The notes below the pieces were generated by a model. That model had not been told where the DNA came from and did no database searches. It saw only the letters and a program-made list of their open reading frames with translations. The position numbers were made by a program, and so were the translations under genes. From Basidiobolus meristosporus CBS 931.73 (Eukaryota > Basidiobolomycota > Basidiobolomycetes > Basidiobolales > Basidiobolaceae), in NCBI GenBank assembly GCA_002104905.1, contig MCFE01000156.1, positions 62,001-126,000 of the forward strand: 64,000 bases of DNA, in the 5' to 3' direction. How positions within the stretch are numbered: position 1 is the first letter of the stretch; each line of letters starts with the position of its first letter. Positions 22,501 through 34,007 of the stretch are shown piece by piece.

Positions 22501-23729
22501 GCCATTCCTAATGAGGTGGATGAAGTTATCAAGAAGATAATCTGTGATGAAGCCAGCAAATTTGTAGTACAGGATGAAACACTCTACCAAATAGTTGATG
22601 GAAGCCCTATTGCCTATTGCCCTTATGTTTCTTGCCTGGATTTAATACATAAGCTACACAATGGATGTGGACATCTTGGAATTGAAGGAACCTATAGTCT
22701 TGTGAAAGCCAGAGCATGGTGGTGCAGAATGAAACAAGACATTGAGAAGCTAGTAAAAACATGGCCAAACTGCCAAATCAATCAAGGCCAGCCACAAAGA
22801 GTTGCCAAACTCTTCCCTTTGGAGCCTGTAAGACCATTTGAGAGATGGGGAATTGACTTTATTGGAAGACTGCCAACCACCAGGAAATGCAACCGTTGGA
22901 ATCTAGTAGCAATTGACCATGCCACTAAATGGCCAGTTGCTAAAGCTGTACCAATAGCCAGTGAACAAGAAGTTGCAAGTTTCATTTACCATGAGATCCT
23001 GATGAAGTTTGGATGCCCTGTGGAGATCTTATCTGATAGAGGAGCAAACTTTATGGCAAAGACATTAGAGGCTTACCTGGAAATGCAACAGATCAGACAC
23101 CTGATAACCTTGGCATATCACCCCAGAACTAATGGAGTCGCTGAGCGGTTTAATGGATTATTTGGAAAAATGCTGACCAAGTATGCAAATGGAGTTGTCA
23201 GTAGATGGGATGAGTATATAGACCAAGCACTCTTTGCATGCAGAGTCAGAGTACACAACACCACCCAGCAATCACCATTTTACTTAGTTTATGGATGTGA
23301 ACCAAGGATTCCAGGAGATCTCACACAACCAAAACTTATAGACACCTTAGAAGATGAACTCAGTCAGCCAAGTAGACACCAGCAACTGGAACAAAGACGT
23401 CAAGAGGCACAGACCAAAGTATCTCAAAGTGCAGAAAAGATGAAGCAGAGATTTGATAAGACTATAGCACCAGAAGCATTGACAGTTGGGAACTTTGTGT
23501 TGCTAAGAAACAACACTTGAAGAAGTTTGAGCCACAATGGACAGGACCATTGAAGATCATCAGAGAATGTCCATTTGCAACTTACCAACTGGTGGACAAA
23601 CAAGGTAATATCCGGGAAGACTTAGTACATAGGGATAGACTCAAGCTTGCAAGACTTGCTGATAATACTGAACCATCAAGATATTGGTATCACAAGAAAA
23701 GAGATTCAGGAGAACCCTCTCAACTTTAG
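19597..23729 (+). pseudogene. Gypsy-2 Gag-Pol, broken by stops and a frameshift
   Basis: The frame follows the intact gypsy-1 protein almost residue for residue. I see these breaks: the second codon is TAG (19,600), TAA at 19,630, TAG at 20,464, TAA at 21,235 (a CAA codon in gypsy-1), and a one-base deletion near 23,515 that causes a TGA at 23,518. Gag zinc knuckle and RT box YLDD are intact. The integrase zinc site has lost a cysteine (TWPNC instead of TCPNC). The protease active site reads DSGAL. The loss is therefore complete for autonomous movement, although the LTRs and priming sites remain. Confidence 0.93.
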
Positions 23730-23739
23730 TAGGGGAGAA

Positions 23740-24107
23740 TGTTATGATCTGCTGCTTGAATGTTTAGGTTAGATCAGTTTTTAGTCAAATCAATTAGTAT
23801 ATGTTTAGGTTATCAGTATATCAGTATTATCTATGAAATCAGTAGCATTAGTCAGCAAATGAATCAGCAGATCCTTATCAGACAAAAATAGATATATTAA
23901 GTAGGATCTTATTGGGTGATGATGATGCAATCAAATGAGTCATCAGCCACAACCTACATTAGGAAATACAATTAGTCAGCAATTGATCTGGCAAAATGTA
24001 TATAAGGAGCTGCTGGAACCTCAATAAAAATCAGTTCAAGTTTTAGTGAATACAATGCTAGCTAAACTCCCTATTCCTCTACAACTCTTATACCAAGACT
24101 TGTAACA
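23740..24107 (+). repeat. Gypsy-2 3' LTR
   Basis: The LTR is preceded by the purine tract GTAGGGGAGAA (23,729-23,739) and followed by the CTGC duplication. It is closer to the gypsy-1 LTR than the 5' LTR of the same element is. Confidence 0.93.
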
Positions 24108-27100
24108 CTGCCATGAATACCTCCTGAATATCTGCAAAGAACTTCTTGGTATTTAGCCAGTATATTCCTTCTCCCTGCTGGATTCCAGTCTCACCTATAG
24201 GTGTACTCTGGCTTCTGTCTGTGTGAATTCCATATTGAATGGTGTAAAAGTTGTCTTGTGACCATGAGAAGTCTGGCATACCTTGGTAGAGCTTTCCTGA
24301 TAAAAATTAGCTGGTTGTTGCACCCAACCCAACTTTGCATTACTTAACTGATTACCCATGCATTGAGGCTGCTGAGCTTCTTAGTGTCATAGCCATGGTG
24401 TCTCTATGTGGGCATTTGTCCTCAGTATGTTCCAACTCTTCCTGGCTTTCCTCCATGTGCCAACTCATTACATCCATGACAGACTTGAAGGTAATATTCT
24501 TAATGAGATTGGGATATTGTAGTACCAGCAACTTGACTTGTCTTCCTATCCCCCCCACACATCTGCTCCATAGGAAACTCCCAAAAGGTGAGGCAAGGCC
24601 CAATATTCTCCACACACCATGCAAGATGGAGTAGAGAATGGATACAGTAGCGGCAGAGATTTACACATTCAGCTTTTTGTTTGCAGTATAGCCACTTAAA
24701 ACCTGTCACAAACTCCTCACACAACAGCTATAGATGTGTTAAGTTGGCAATGGTGATCTGCTTCTGGATAAATATTCCCACAATGTCCACATATGACACC
24801 CAAAGTTTTCAATGTACTCTTGGTAGGAATGGCTTCAGAACGCCACTTGAATAAGTATGTAGCCAGTTCATCCAGTCTGTGGACTTGTATTGTTGCATAT
24901 GTATATGGATATTAATTGGAGCCTGCAAGAAGTACTTAGGGTAGTGGATACTCTGTAATATCTTGCCAATTCTTTCAAATTTCTCCAGTGTCTCAAAGGG
25001 CTCATTTAGCTTGAAATGCCCCATGTACAACTTGGTCATCAATATAGGGATGTCCTCAGTGCTGGTGTTTGGGTAATAGTAATGTGTGTGAGTAATGGAG
25101 TAAATCCCTTGGATTTCACACATTTGATGGTAATATTGTCCATTGTGCTTTAAAAAACCTGCTATCTTGCTGATGGCTGGGGTATCATCAATCTAGATAA
25201 TAATATGTGCTTTTACATGACAGCCATTTACTGTTATCCCACTGGAAAGCATACAAAATTCATCTAGCAATTGATACAGGCAGCTATCCAGATTGGACAT
25301 TGATTTAGGCCCATATACCAGTGAGACTACCATTTTATCAATGCTCTGATACCATAAGTTGGGCAGCAGATTCAGATTGATGATAAGCAGTGGCTGGTAG
25401 TATTTGCTGGTAGAGTACTTGTTTAGTGAGAATCCATCAAATGCAAAAGCAAAGGCATGGTCATTCATACCTTCAAAGTAGCCCTTGCTTCTTAGCTGTT
25501 TGTGATGTTTGCCATCAAATATGTTGGATATGTTTTTGCTTGATTGATACAAGTGTGGTACTGTATAGCTTTGCAATATTAGTTAGACTGCATCAGCTTC
25601 CTCAGGCAGGGTATGATCCGGATATATCCAGAGTGTGAACAATGTTTTCCCTCATTGATGATGGACTCCTGACAATTTGGACACGGTGCAATGGTAGCAT
25701 TTTTGGATGTGAATTCCATGCAACTGTTTACACATGCTGGAATCAGGACAGTGTCTGGATCATATGTTGCCAGTTGCATGACAGTTGTCCACTTGTATCC
25801 TGCACATGGTAAGTTGCATCCTGGTATGATTTTGGCTAGAAGTAGTAATAAATCCTCAAAGCCCCCATTACTGATATTAGTGGAAACGTGCCACTTCTCT
25901 AGCCACAACACTACATCACTCACCAATAAATGGATAACTGAGCTCACTTGGCTCCATAGAGTATCCTTGGCATTGGTTTCAATAGGTGTTGTCTCATTGC
26001 CTATAGGGATTTGACTAGGCTCATATGTGGTACTGTGGTTGGGGGGACAAGTTCAAAATCTATCAGTGAACCTTCTTTGTCAGAGCTATCACTCTGCATG
26101 CCATATTCAGAAGGCTGAGGTGAGCCTAAAGGTGTCACAAACTCACCTGACTCAGTTTGTGCAAGGTGACAAAGACAGCCCGGTGCCAATATAGAAGTAT
26201 CATCTGCCTGGCAAGTTAATGTTGATACAATAGTGATCAATGAATGGTCAAATATGACTTGGGTGGCAAAACACTGGCTGTAATCCTTGTAATACTTCCT
26301 ATGATGTCTGTGTGCTTCATGGCTGAGAGGCTTGCCACAATAGCCCCATGGTCTTTTTTCTCTTCTCTTATGGTGTTGAGTCAAAGTAGTCATGTCCATG
26401 TGGTAAACAGTTTGACCTTCCACCACATAGCACTATTATATCATTTTTTGGTCAATACTCATGTGAATTGAATACAGTCTGGTATTTGAGACATTACACC
26501 TACATGAATGTAGGATTCAATGATGACCTGCCATAGTAAGCATTACAAATAAAGTTGTGGCACCACATACAAATATATATGTAACACTGCTTTCCCTTTG
26601 GTTTGACTCACTACCATATATTTGCCACCAAAAAATAAAGCAAAGCTGTCTGGTTACCAACTAAGCCCCACTGCTGATGGTAACAGAAGAATGGTTGGAC
26701 AACAGCTTGCTTGGACATTCAGTGCAACAAGCAGGGCTACATTCAAAAAAGGCCCTGTGGACAGTGTGCCCATTGAAGGTAAAAATGCAGACTCCTCAGG
26801 CTCTCAGTCAAGTGGGCAATTGAGAACCTCTGCAGAGCCACAAGCTGACTGTTATGCTCAGGCAGAAGAGAATGTAGCAAACACAGTACCCTCAGTTGAA
26901 GACCAGCAAGTGGCCATGATAACATCACCACCACCCACATTAACAAGTATGTGCTCATACCAAAGCATTAATGAAGCAATTAGGTGCAGTGGCTGATAGG
27001 ATAGATGTGATGGCCCAGAAAAATCAGGAAATAGTCCAGAAACAGGATGAGTAGATAATAATTGTAGAGCAATCAATATTCTAGGTAGCAAAAGCAGTAT

Positions 27101-28150
27101 CTTTGCTGCAAAGAAGGAACTCAAGTAGCTCAATGTCACAGCCAAGGACTGAGCCATTTCCCACTGTAACAGCAGAGGAACACTGTGCAGTCTTTGAAGC
27201 ACAGCAGCAGTGCCCAAAGATTAAGCCCATAGAAAAATCTATCAAAGCATGGGAGGGAGATAATGCGGTGTTTATACCAAAGCCTAAAAATCAAAAGACA
27301 TTGAAGTTCTGTGATGCTGCTGAGTGCAATAACAAAGAGTGGGCTAGTATACAAGAGGCCATCAGAAGTTTAGCATGCCATCACCTTAAGGCTGGCATAC
27401 CATGGGACCATCAGGAACTCAAGGCCAAGTAGAATCCACTTGACTTGTTCCATGAGCATTATCCTGGATTCAAATGGGCAAACAGATTTTGGGCCAGCAT
27501 TGGTATGCTAAGAAAGCATCTTATGAATATCAGAAACTATCAAAGGCAGAAGAACAAGGGTGCCATGGCTAAAAACCAGCGGCTTCCTCAAGAGCCCATT
27601 ATAAGCAGGGCCAAAAGCTTCAGACAAGCATCAGAGACATCAGGCAGCTGGAAGTGTACCAATTAGGGACAAGCAGGCAGACACAGATGCACCAGCACAA
27701 CATTTATCAAGGAAAAAGTGTAGTACCACTCAAGAAGCATCCAGTCAATGTAGCAGTGAAGGACCTGGCAGCAATAGAAACTAGCCGCTTTTACAGGAGC
27801 GTGTTGCAACTACAGCTGAGAGCTCAAAACAAGCGGAAAAGAAATGTCAGGTTGCCAGAAGAGTGCCAGCAAGGGACAAGCAGGCCAAAACAGATGCGTC
27901 AGAGCAGAATTTATCAAGGAGAAAGCGTAGTTCTTTACAAGAAGCACCCAGACAAATTAGCAGTGAAAGACCCGGCAGTGATAAAGGAAAAGGTAAAGGG
28001 AAAAAGGTCTATCCAAGCCTAAGACAGGGAGGCATGCAAAGAAACCGCAGTTCTTGCCAATTAGCACCACAAGCCAGGAACAGACTGAATCCCATCATAG
28101 CCAAGAAGAATTATCAACAAGAAAACAGCTGTTTTCACAAGAATTGGAAG

Positions 28151-29223
28151 TGCTGTGATGGTGTGTAAGTCCAAGGGAGAGATACATCCAACACTTCTCA
28201 AGTGTTTTGTGTGTGGGGTGTTCACTGGGTGCAACAACCTCTAGCAAAAGCTTGCTAGGAATACTTGGGTTCTGTCTCTAATCTAATGTGATGGGGAACA
28301 AAGCCATAAGCTTGTCAAGGGAAAACTATTGAGCTACAATCCCCAACTTAGTTGGCATCATAACAAAAGTATGTGCTGGGTTCAGCATCCTTTGAGATGA
28401 CATTGTACTAAAGCTTTCAAGGTCAAAACAGCTGTAAGCTCCACCAGCAGGGACTTGATAAGAATGCAGCTGTGGTCAATAGTTATAATGACAGAAGAGT
28501 GTCTTTGCCTGTACAAGAACAAACTTGGGAAAGAATCAAATATAATAAAAGATACCTACTCTGAGTATTCCTCACAAGTAGTGCCTCCAAGGTCAGTTGG
28601 CTGTCAGCATGGTTTCCTGGGAGTGTCCTGTGGTCTGGGGTTGGAAGTTCAGGTAGCAGCAGGTAGCAGTGATCACACTAATCATCAAGTCAGTATGTTG
28701 ATGAAAGGGATGATGATTTATTGTTGAGGGATAGCCTCCCTTATATACTTTGCTTATTGACTAAGTGATTACTAATCATGGTGTTTTCAAAGGTTCTGGA
28801 TATGAATAGAAATCTTAATGACATCAGAATGACCTAAGAATGTTCTAAGTAGGTGCCAGAAGGTTCTAAGAGGCACAGCACATCCAACCAATCAGGAATC
28901 AGTACTCTGAAACCTGTGTAACATGGGGATACCAGATATGGTATGGAAATGGTAGGGATGGTGATATGGGTTGATTGTGTGTCACAGGTACTGGCGTGGG
29001 TACTTGCCTAATATAGAAGCACTTGCTGCTAGTAATCTTACATAAAGTAGGGGATAACTTATGCCATAAGGTAGCAGGTGTGATAGTCAACTGGCTTATG
29101 GGATAGTACTGATCAGGCAAGACAAATGGGATAAAACTAAAATAAGGGTAGTAGAGAAATAAGGAAGTAGAAAATATAGGAATGAGCACATCTGTCAGTG
29201 GGTGTTACTGTGACCCCACTACA
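28151..29223 (-). repeat. Gypsy-3 3' LTR, 1,073 bp
   Basis: On the minus strand the LTR has TGTAGTGGGG...CAGCA ends. It is colinear with the solo LTR at 639-1,702. At about 1.07 kb it is unusually long compared with the 368-bp and 348-bp LTRs of the other families here. Confidence 0.85.
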
Positions 29224-29403
29224 TTCACCCCTCTCTCAGCTTTGAGCTTGGGTCAAAGCAAACTAGTTTTGATATGCAAAACTGTTATGCTTGAATAACT
29301 TAAGTTGGTTTCCTGCAACTGGTGCTCTCAGCTGGGTGTTATCAAGCTCAGATATGTAGTAGCTTCCATTTCCAATCACCTTGAAAATGAGGCAGGGGCC
29401 ACT

Positions 29404-32231
29404 CTATTTGTTGTCAAACTTCCAACTCCATTGTTTGTCCAAGGTGGAGTCATAGAGTGATACCGGGTCTCCTAGTGATAGTGGTTTTGATCTTGTTGTG
29501 TGTGATTTGTCAAAGGGCACTTTGTTTTTTAGTTGTGTATCCTTAAGTTGTTCAGCAGCTCTGTTGAGATTCAAGTCCTGGTGATCAAGTTGCTGTATGC
29601 AAGTTGCAAGGAGGTCTTCAGTCTGCACATTGGATCTCCAATTCAATGAGTTCCAGGTGACTGTATTTAACTCAACTGGTAGTATGCAGTCATGTCCATA
29701 GAGTAGCCCAAATGGTGATAATCCAGTTGTTCTCTTGGTAGTAATTCTATCTTCCCAGAGTGCAAGATGTAATTGCTGTGGCCACAGTATTGCATTATTC
29801 TCACAGGTCTTGACAAGAGAGTTCACAAATGGTCCATGTCCTCTCTCTATCATTCCATTGGCATGAGGGTGGTAAGCTATAGTAAAAGCAATGTGTATCT
29901 TGTACTATGAGTGCAGCTCCTGGATCATTAGGGATGTCATCTCTTCTCTCACAGCAACAAGCTGCCAGATGCAGCCAAATCTACAGATAATGTCCTCATG
30001 TAAAAATCTCCATATGGTATAACTCTTGTTGTTGGGTAAAGCTCAAGCCTCTGCCCATCCACTAAGGTCATCTCTAGCAACAATCAGGTACTTCTTTGAT
30101 CCAGATGTTGGCATGTGGACAAGGTCAATACCTACCTTTTTCCATAAACAGATTGCGTAATTAGGATGCAGTAGTTCTTCATAATGCTTAAAGGATCTCT
30201 TCTGGCAGGCTACACATGACTCAACAAAGTGTTGAATATCATAGTACATGTTTTCCCAGTAGTACCTCTGAGCAGTGGTGTTGTAGGTAGCTTCTTGACC
30301 TCTATGTCCTTCTGGTTCTCCTTGGTGGATACTTGTCATGATGCTCAGTTGCTCTTGTGGGGTAGTGACTACTCTTCTTGGAATATGTCCAGGCTTCACT
30401 CATTTAAAGAGAAGATCATCTTTGAGATAGTAGTAGTGTTCCTTCTTTCTGAGTTTCCTAAACTCTTGAATTTCCATCCAACTAGGCTTCTTGAGTGTCC
30501 TTAGATATTCCTTGATCAGACCCCAGGTAGTTCTCTGTTGGTCTTTGGTGGCAATCTGTTGGATCTCTGCATCAATGATATCATCAAAGTGAGGGTCCAA
30601 TTCTTCAAATAATTGTGGTCCCTTACTGGAGAGTGCATCAGCCACAACATTTGTCTTGCCAGGGACATGTCTGACCTCAAAGTCAAACATTTTCAGCCAT
30701 GCCATCCATTGGCTTGTGGCATCATCAGGTATGTCAGGCTTGTTGATCATTCCTTTAAGTGGCTTGGCATCTGTCTCCAGGATGAAATGTGTCATGTAGA
30801 GTTGTGACTTCAGCTTCCTCAGTATCTTCATAACTCCTAGTAGTGCTCTCTTAATCTGTGGGTATCTTTGTTCTCTAGGAGAGAATAGGCAGCTTTCATA
30901 TCTGCTGGTATAGCAGTTGCCATCTTCATCATCTTGGCCAAGTAGTGCCCCAGCTCCTATAGGGCTTGCATCCACTGTCAAAATAGGGGGACATTCAGTG
31001 CTCTGATAGTCAGGAGGTCTTAGAACTGGTGGAGACACTAAGGCCACTTTCAGTAATTGCATGGCTTCTTCTTGCTCTTCTCCCCAGATAAATGGGGTAT
31101 TCTTTCTCTGTAGCTGGTAGATTGGTCCTGCCATCTCAAAAATCTTGGGATACAGATCCTAAAGAACCCACAAGCTGCCACAAAGCCATGAGCCTGTGTT
31201 AGATTTGTGAGGGTAGGCCAGTTGCATATCTTTTGTGTCTTGGAGTCTCCAGGTGAACAATCAAAGGTGTTGCATTTTTGTCCAACAATGGATATATCTG
31301 ATACACCAAAGCTGCTTTTCTCTCCACTGATGGTGAGTTCAGCTTCTTCAACGGCTTGTAATATGGTATCATTGTCTGAAATATGGTCATAGACAAGCTT
31401 TCTTACTCCAGGCATAACTTCAGTTGTCTCCCAGAGTTTTGGGCCTTTGATGCCTATGTCATCAACAAAGACAGCAAGCTTCTCAGGTATAAAATGGTAC
31501 AGTACACTCACCATGCATCTCTGGAACTGAGCTATGGAGCTTGTAGCCCCTTGACTGAGTCTTGTCATCCTTAACAGTCCAAATGGTGTCTGGAGTGCAC
31601 ACATATTTCTTGATATCTCATCAAGGAGGATCTGGTCATATCCTGAGTAGATATCATATGTTGAGTAGATGGAGTGGCCACTAAAGCTTTCTGCAAAGTC
31701 ATCAGTAGATGGAGGTATAGCAGCATCTTTAATAGTGGCAGCATTTGCAGGTTGCATGTCTTGAATGAATTGGAGCTTTCCATTCTTCTATTTGGTCACA
31801 AACCATCTGTTAGCATAAGGTCCATAGCAAGGTTCTAGGATACCAGCTTCTATCTTCTTCTTAAGTAGGTCATGCACATCAGCTTGGAGTCCTCTGGGCA
31901 GTGAGTAGGGCTTAAATGACCAGGGTGTGTGGGTCACTGTATGAATCTTGATAGGTTCTTCAACCAATGTCTTTAAGAGTCTCATCTCCTTGTCATTATA
32001 TGAGAAGACCTTATCATGCCTTTTCAAGGTTTCTTCAAATAATGGTATCTCCTCTGGTGTTTGGTTTCTATCACCAATGGTAAGTTGTTTAAGTCTCTCA
32101 GGTGTAAGTTGTATATCACCTGGTGTTCCTTCTGGTGGTCTAATGTAATCAGCAGGTTGAGATCCATCAGTCAGAGGTGTAAGTGATGGTCTAATCTTCT
32201 GTTCTACCGTCATGTATTTTGTGTGAGCCAT
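29404..32231 (-). pseudogene. Gypsy-3 Pol, fragments of RT, RNase H and integrase
   Basis: Pieces in order on the minus strand: a pre-RT linker and the start of RT (32,231-31,788), RT with a TYDIYSGYDQ block and the catalytic FVDD (31,757-31,050), RNase H with TVDASPIGAG and ETDAKPL (31,134-30,400), the integrase zinc region HQGEPEGHRG...CVAC and a first catalytic-type GIDLVHMP block (30,399-30,043), then the integrase C-terminal part with GLSPFGLLYGHDCILPVEL (29,853-29,404). Frames change at 31,770, 31,100 and between 30,043 and 29,853, where the second and third catalytic integrase residues should be. It is clearly a different lineage from gypsy-1. Confidence 0.82.
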
Positions 32232-33130
32232 ACCTGTCAGTGGGTGTCACTGTGACCCCACTACAGCGCAGCCAGTTGAGCTACACTGCGGCAAAGTAGA
32301 TGAGTCTGAAAGAGGCAACTTGACTACCGCAGCCTCCACTTCCTACATTGTTGAGAGAGTGGAGATTCCACTGACAGATAAGGCTACAACATCAAGAGCT
32401 TGAAAGGCTATATCAGTGCCTTCAGTGGAATTTTGGATTATTAATAGGCACACCACAAGGTTGCAGCACTTCTTCAAGAGCAGTGCTCAAGAAATCCACT
32501 TGAATAGTGCAAGGATTTATTGCAAAAACTGGCAGGTGAGGTGCTAGACTTTGCAGTGCCAGCTGAAGACCAGGATATGTGGGAACCAGTGAACAAACAG
32601 TGACATAAAGCTGTTGGGTTCCTGCCAAAGTTGTGGAACCATAGCCTTACTGCAGACATACTTATTGAGTGGTGGATTTTAATAAAGTTACTTGTTGAGT
32701 GTGGGGTTAGGCTTAATGTTAGCATAGGGCATAGGGACTTGCATAGGTCAATACAATCGGCAATTGAGGTACAACTGAAGTTTCTATAAAAATAAATCAA
32801 TTTGTACACATGAAAAGTAAGAGAAACAGTTGAGTCAGGAAGTAAGGAGTGTGAAAAAGAAGCAATAGCCAATCAATGCACACAAACATAGGAGGCAATA
32901 GAGTCCCAGGATCAGAAAGTGAGCAAATTGGCAGGGAACCAATTAAAAGTCACTTATATGTTGTTGTGATGAAAAATTTTGACCAAGTTTTTTGTGAAAT
33001 CTGTGGTGCAGTTATTTTCAGTGGTCTCTGTAAGGTGTCCTGACAAAATCAGAACCTCTTAGTCACAGGACTTTAATTTTTTGATGGCCTTTTGACAGGA
33101 TCATCACAATAATTTCTCACAGCAAAAGTA

Positions 33131-33342
33131 TAAATACATGAAAATGCTCAAAGTGGTCCAAACAGCCCCAGACTTTGCACACATATTCTGGGACCATCCT
33201 TAACCTATTTTCTGTGTCTGTTATGCCAAGACCATGTAAAAGTATAATTACTACTGTTACATTCAATATAATATTAAGTGAAAACCATAAAATCATCTTG
33301 GGCTCCCAATCACTTCCAATATCTCCAAGACTCTTACAACAG
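33131..33342 (+). repeat. Copia LTR fragment
   Basis: This matches the last ~210 bp of the copia LTR, from ATGAAAATGCTCAAAG to CTCTTACAACA. The first part of the LTR is missing. It joins CACTA copy D on the left to a second copy of the tnp2 tail on the right. Confidence 0.85.
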
Positions 33343-33800
33343 TATATATTACCACCTATACAAGGTGTATGGCAACTTTGCAAGTTCCACACTAATATGC
33401 TGCACAGTTGAGGTGATAGAAGTATGTCAATTGTGGCAGGTGTGCATGTTTTTAGAGGCTAGTAAGCTGGAGGCCATAATATTTTTTGATTGGAACTAAA
33501 TGCAGAATACCCAAGGTAGTCGTGGGTAAGCAAATAATGTGGGGTGATTCTACCATAAAGTATATCAATTTCACAAGGGCAAGTAGAAAAAGGACATACC
33601 AATTGGTAAATTAGTATGATAGCATTACACAGAACTAGTTGTAGGTTGCCATACTGCCGTAATAGTGCCATTAAAGGCCTGCAATGAGGCTGTCAAAACA
33701 CCACCAAGCTTTTGCCATATAAGGCAATTGGATGTACTGACTGGTTAGATCCACTGAAATTGTTGTAGAGTCCACTAAGACTGCTACAATGCCATGCCTC
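33343..33800 (+). pseudogene. CACTA tnp2 C-terminal fragment (fifth copy)
   Basis: This is the inverted counterpart of 18,700-19,140. Readable tnp2 tail on the plus strand: YKVYGNFAS..., VIEVCQLWQVCMFLEASKLEAIIFFDWN. Its sister at 19,120-18,980 (minus) reads YKVYGHFPSF..., VEEIGVCQLW, EAIVLFDSN. Stops are present in both. The copia LTR end at 33,342 falls inside this homology, so a copia insertion or recombination truncated it. Confidence 0.55.
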
Positions 33801-34007
33801 TCTTGGCAAAATACTGTACAAACACTGTTATGTTTTTAATTTTATTTGGCTGTAAAGTTTGCCACACACCATTGTGATTGCGTCATGAGACTGTGTAGAT
33901 GGTCATTAATTCCAAGTTGCTGGTATTATAGTGGTCTTCTCATGGGATCTTGGTGACTCATCAAGACTGGATTTACCTGCTGGACCAAGTTACTTTTCAT
34001 AGCCATA
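33801..34007. other. Unassigned spacer
   Basis: About 200 bp between the tnp2 tail and the first recognisable copia G codons. The sequence shows no frame or match. Confidence 0.4.

Larger units (their letters stand above)
19171..24107 (+). mobile_element. Ty3/gypsy element gypsy-2, decayed sister of gypsy-1
   Basis: The element is 4,937 bp, in the opposite orientation to gypsy-1. LTRs of 368 bp lie at 19,171-19,538 and 23,740-24,107 and differ at roughly ten positions, several of them in the first 30 bases. It is flanked by a 4-bp duplication CTGC (19,167-19,170 and 24,108-24,111). It is inserted in the C-terminal coding region of the CACTA copy D transposase. The diverged LTRs show it is older than gypsy-1. 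Confidence 0.93.
18700..26440 (-). pseudogene. CACTA Tnp2 transposase, copy D, interrupted
   Basis: The pieces read in order on the minus strand. The N-terminus (26,426-26,001) has YCGKPLSHEAHRHHRKYYKDYS. The next piece (25,947-25,579) ends in CPNCQESIINEGKHCSHSGYIRIIPCLRKL, the family's CxxC and GY-IPL-RL segment. Then comes AFAFDGFSLNKYS...YGPKSMSNLDSCLYQLLDE (25,576-25,193), where the Asp of FDG is the expected first catalytic residue. KSTDWMNWLHTYSSGVLKPFLP follows at about 24,850, and HSLLHLAWCVENIGPCLTFWEFPMEQMCGG at about 24,600. These are hallmark blocks of fungal Tnp2/EnSpm transposases. The C-terminal tail lies beyond gypsy-2, at 19,170-18,700. Frame changes and stops make it a pseudogene even before the insertion; some breaks could be unspliced introns. 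Confidence 0.78.
28151..32265 (-). mobile_element. Ty3/gypsy element gypsy-3, 5' part deleted
   Basis: Read on the minus strand, the 3' LTR is complete (28,151-29,223, 1,073 bp) and abuts a purine tract (GAGAGGGGTGAA). The 5' LTR has been cut to about 32 bp (32,234-32,265). Gag and protease are absent, and pol begins just upstream of the reverse transcriptase. It interrupts the accessory gene of CACTA copy D between a GGAAG and a GCGCAGCCAG that are adjacent in copy B. I could not define a target duplication. Confidence 0.82.
26622..32640 (+). pseudogene. CACTA accessory gene, copy D, split by gypsy-3
   Basis: This is the plus-strand gene divergent from tnp2, separated from it by about 200 bp. 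The first open piece (26,622-26,996) gives LSGYQLSPTADGNRRMVGQQ...; the ATG expected from copy C is a CTG here. The second (27,103-27,432) gives VFIPKPKNQKTLKFCDAAECNNKEWASIQEAIRSLACHHLKAGIPWDHQ, the best conserved part of the protein across copies B, C and D. A basic and glutamine-rich middle follows (27,445-28,150). The C-terminus resumes after gypsy-3 at 32,266. No known domain is recognised. Conservation in three copies shows it belongs to the transposon. Confidence 0.6.
18700..33130 (+). mobile_element. CACTA/EnSpm-type transposon copy D, twice interrupted
   Basis: Without the gypsy-2 (19,171-24,107) and gypsy-3 (28,151-32,265) insertions, this copy is about 5.4 kb and is the most complete of the family. 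On the minus strand it carries tnp2 (26,440 down to 24,108, then continuing across gypsy-2 in 19,170-18,700). Divergently on the plus strand it carries the accessory gene (about 26,622-28,150 and 32,266-32,640). The right end stops near 33,130 at a copia LTR fragment. Terminal CACTA motifs were not found, so the superfamily call rests on the Tnp2 protein. Confidence 0.75.

Noticed and set aside
27436-27446. GACTTGTTCCA, identical to the Harbinger-type end motif
   Set aside because: It is part of the conserved coding sequence of the CACTA accessory gene (LFHEHYPG region) in copies B, C and D, and no matching inverted end lies nearby.
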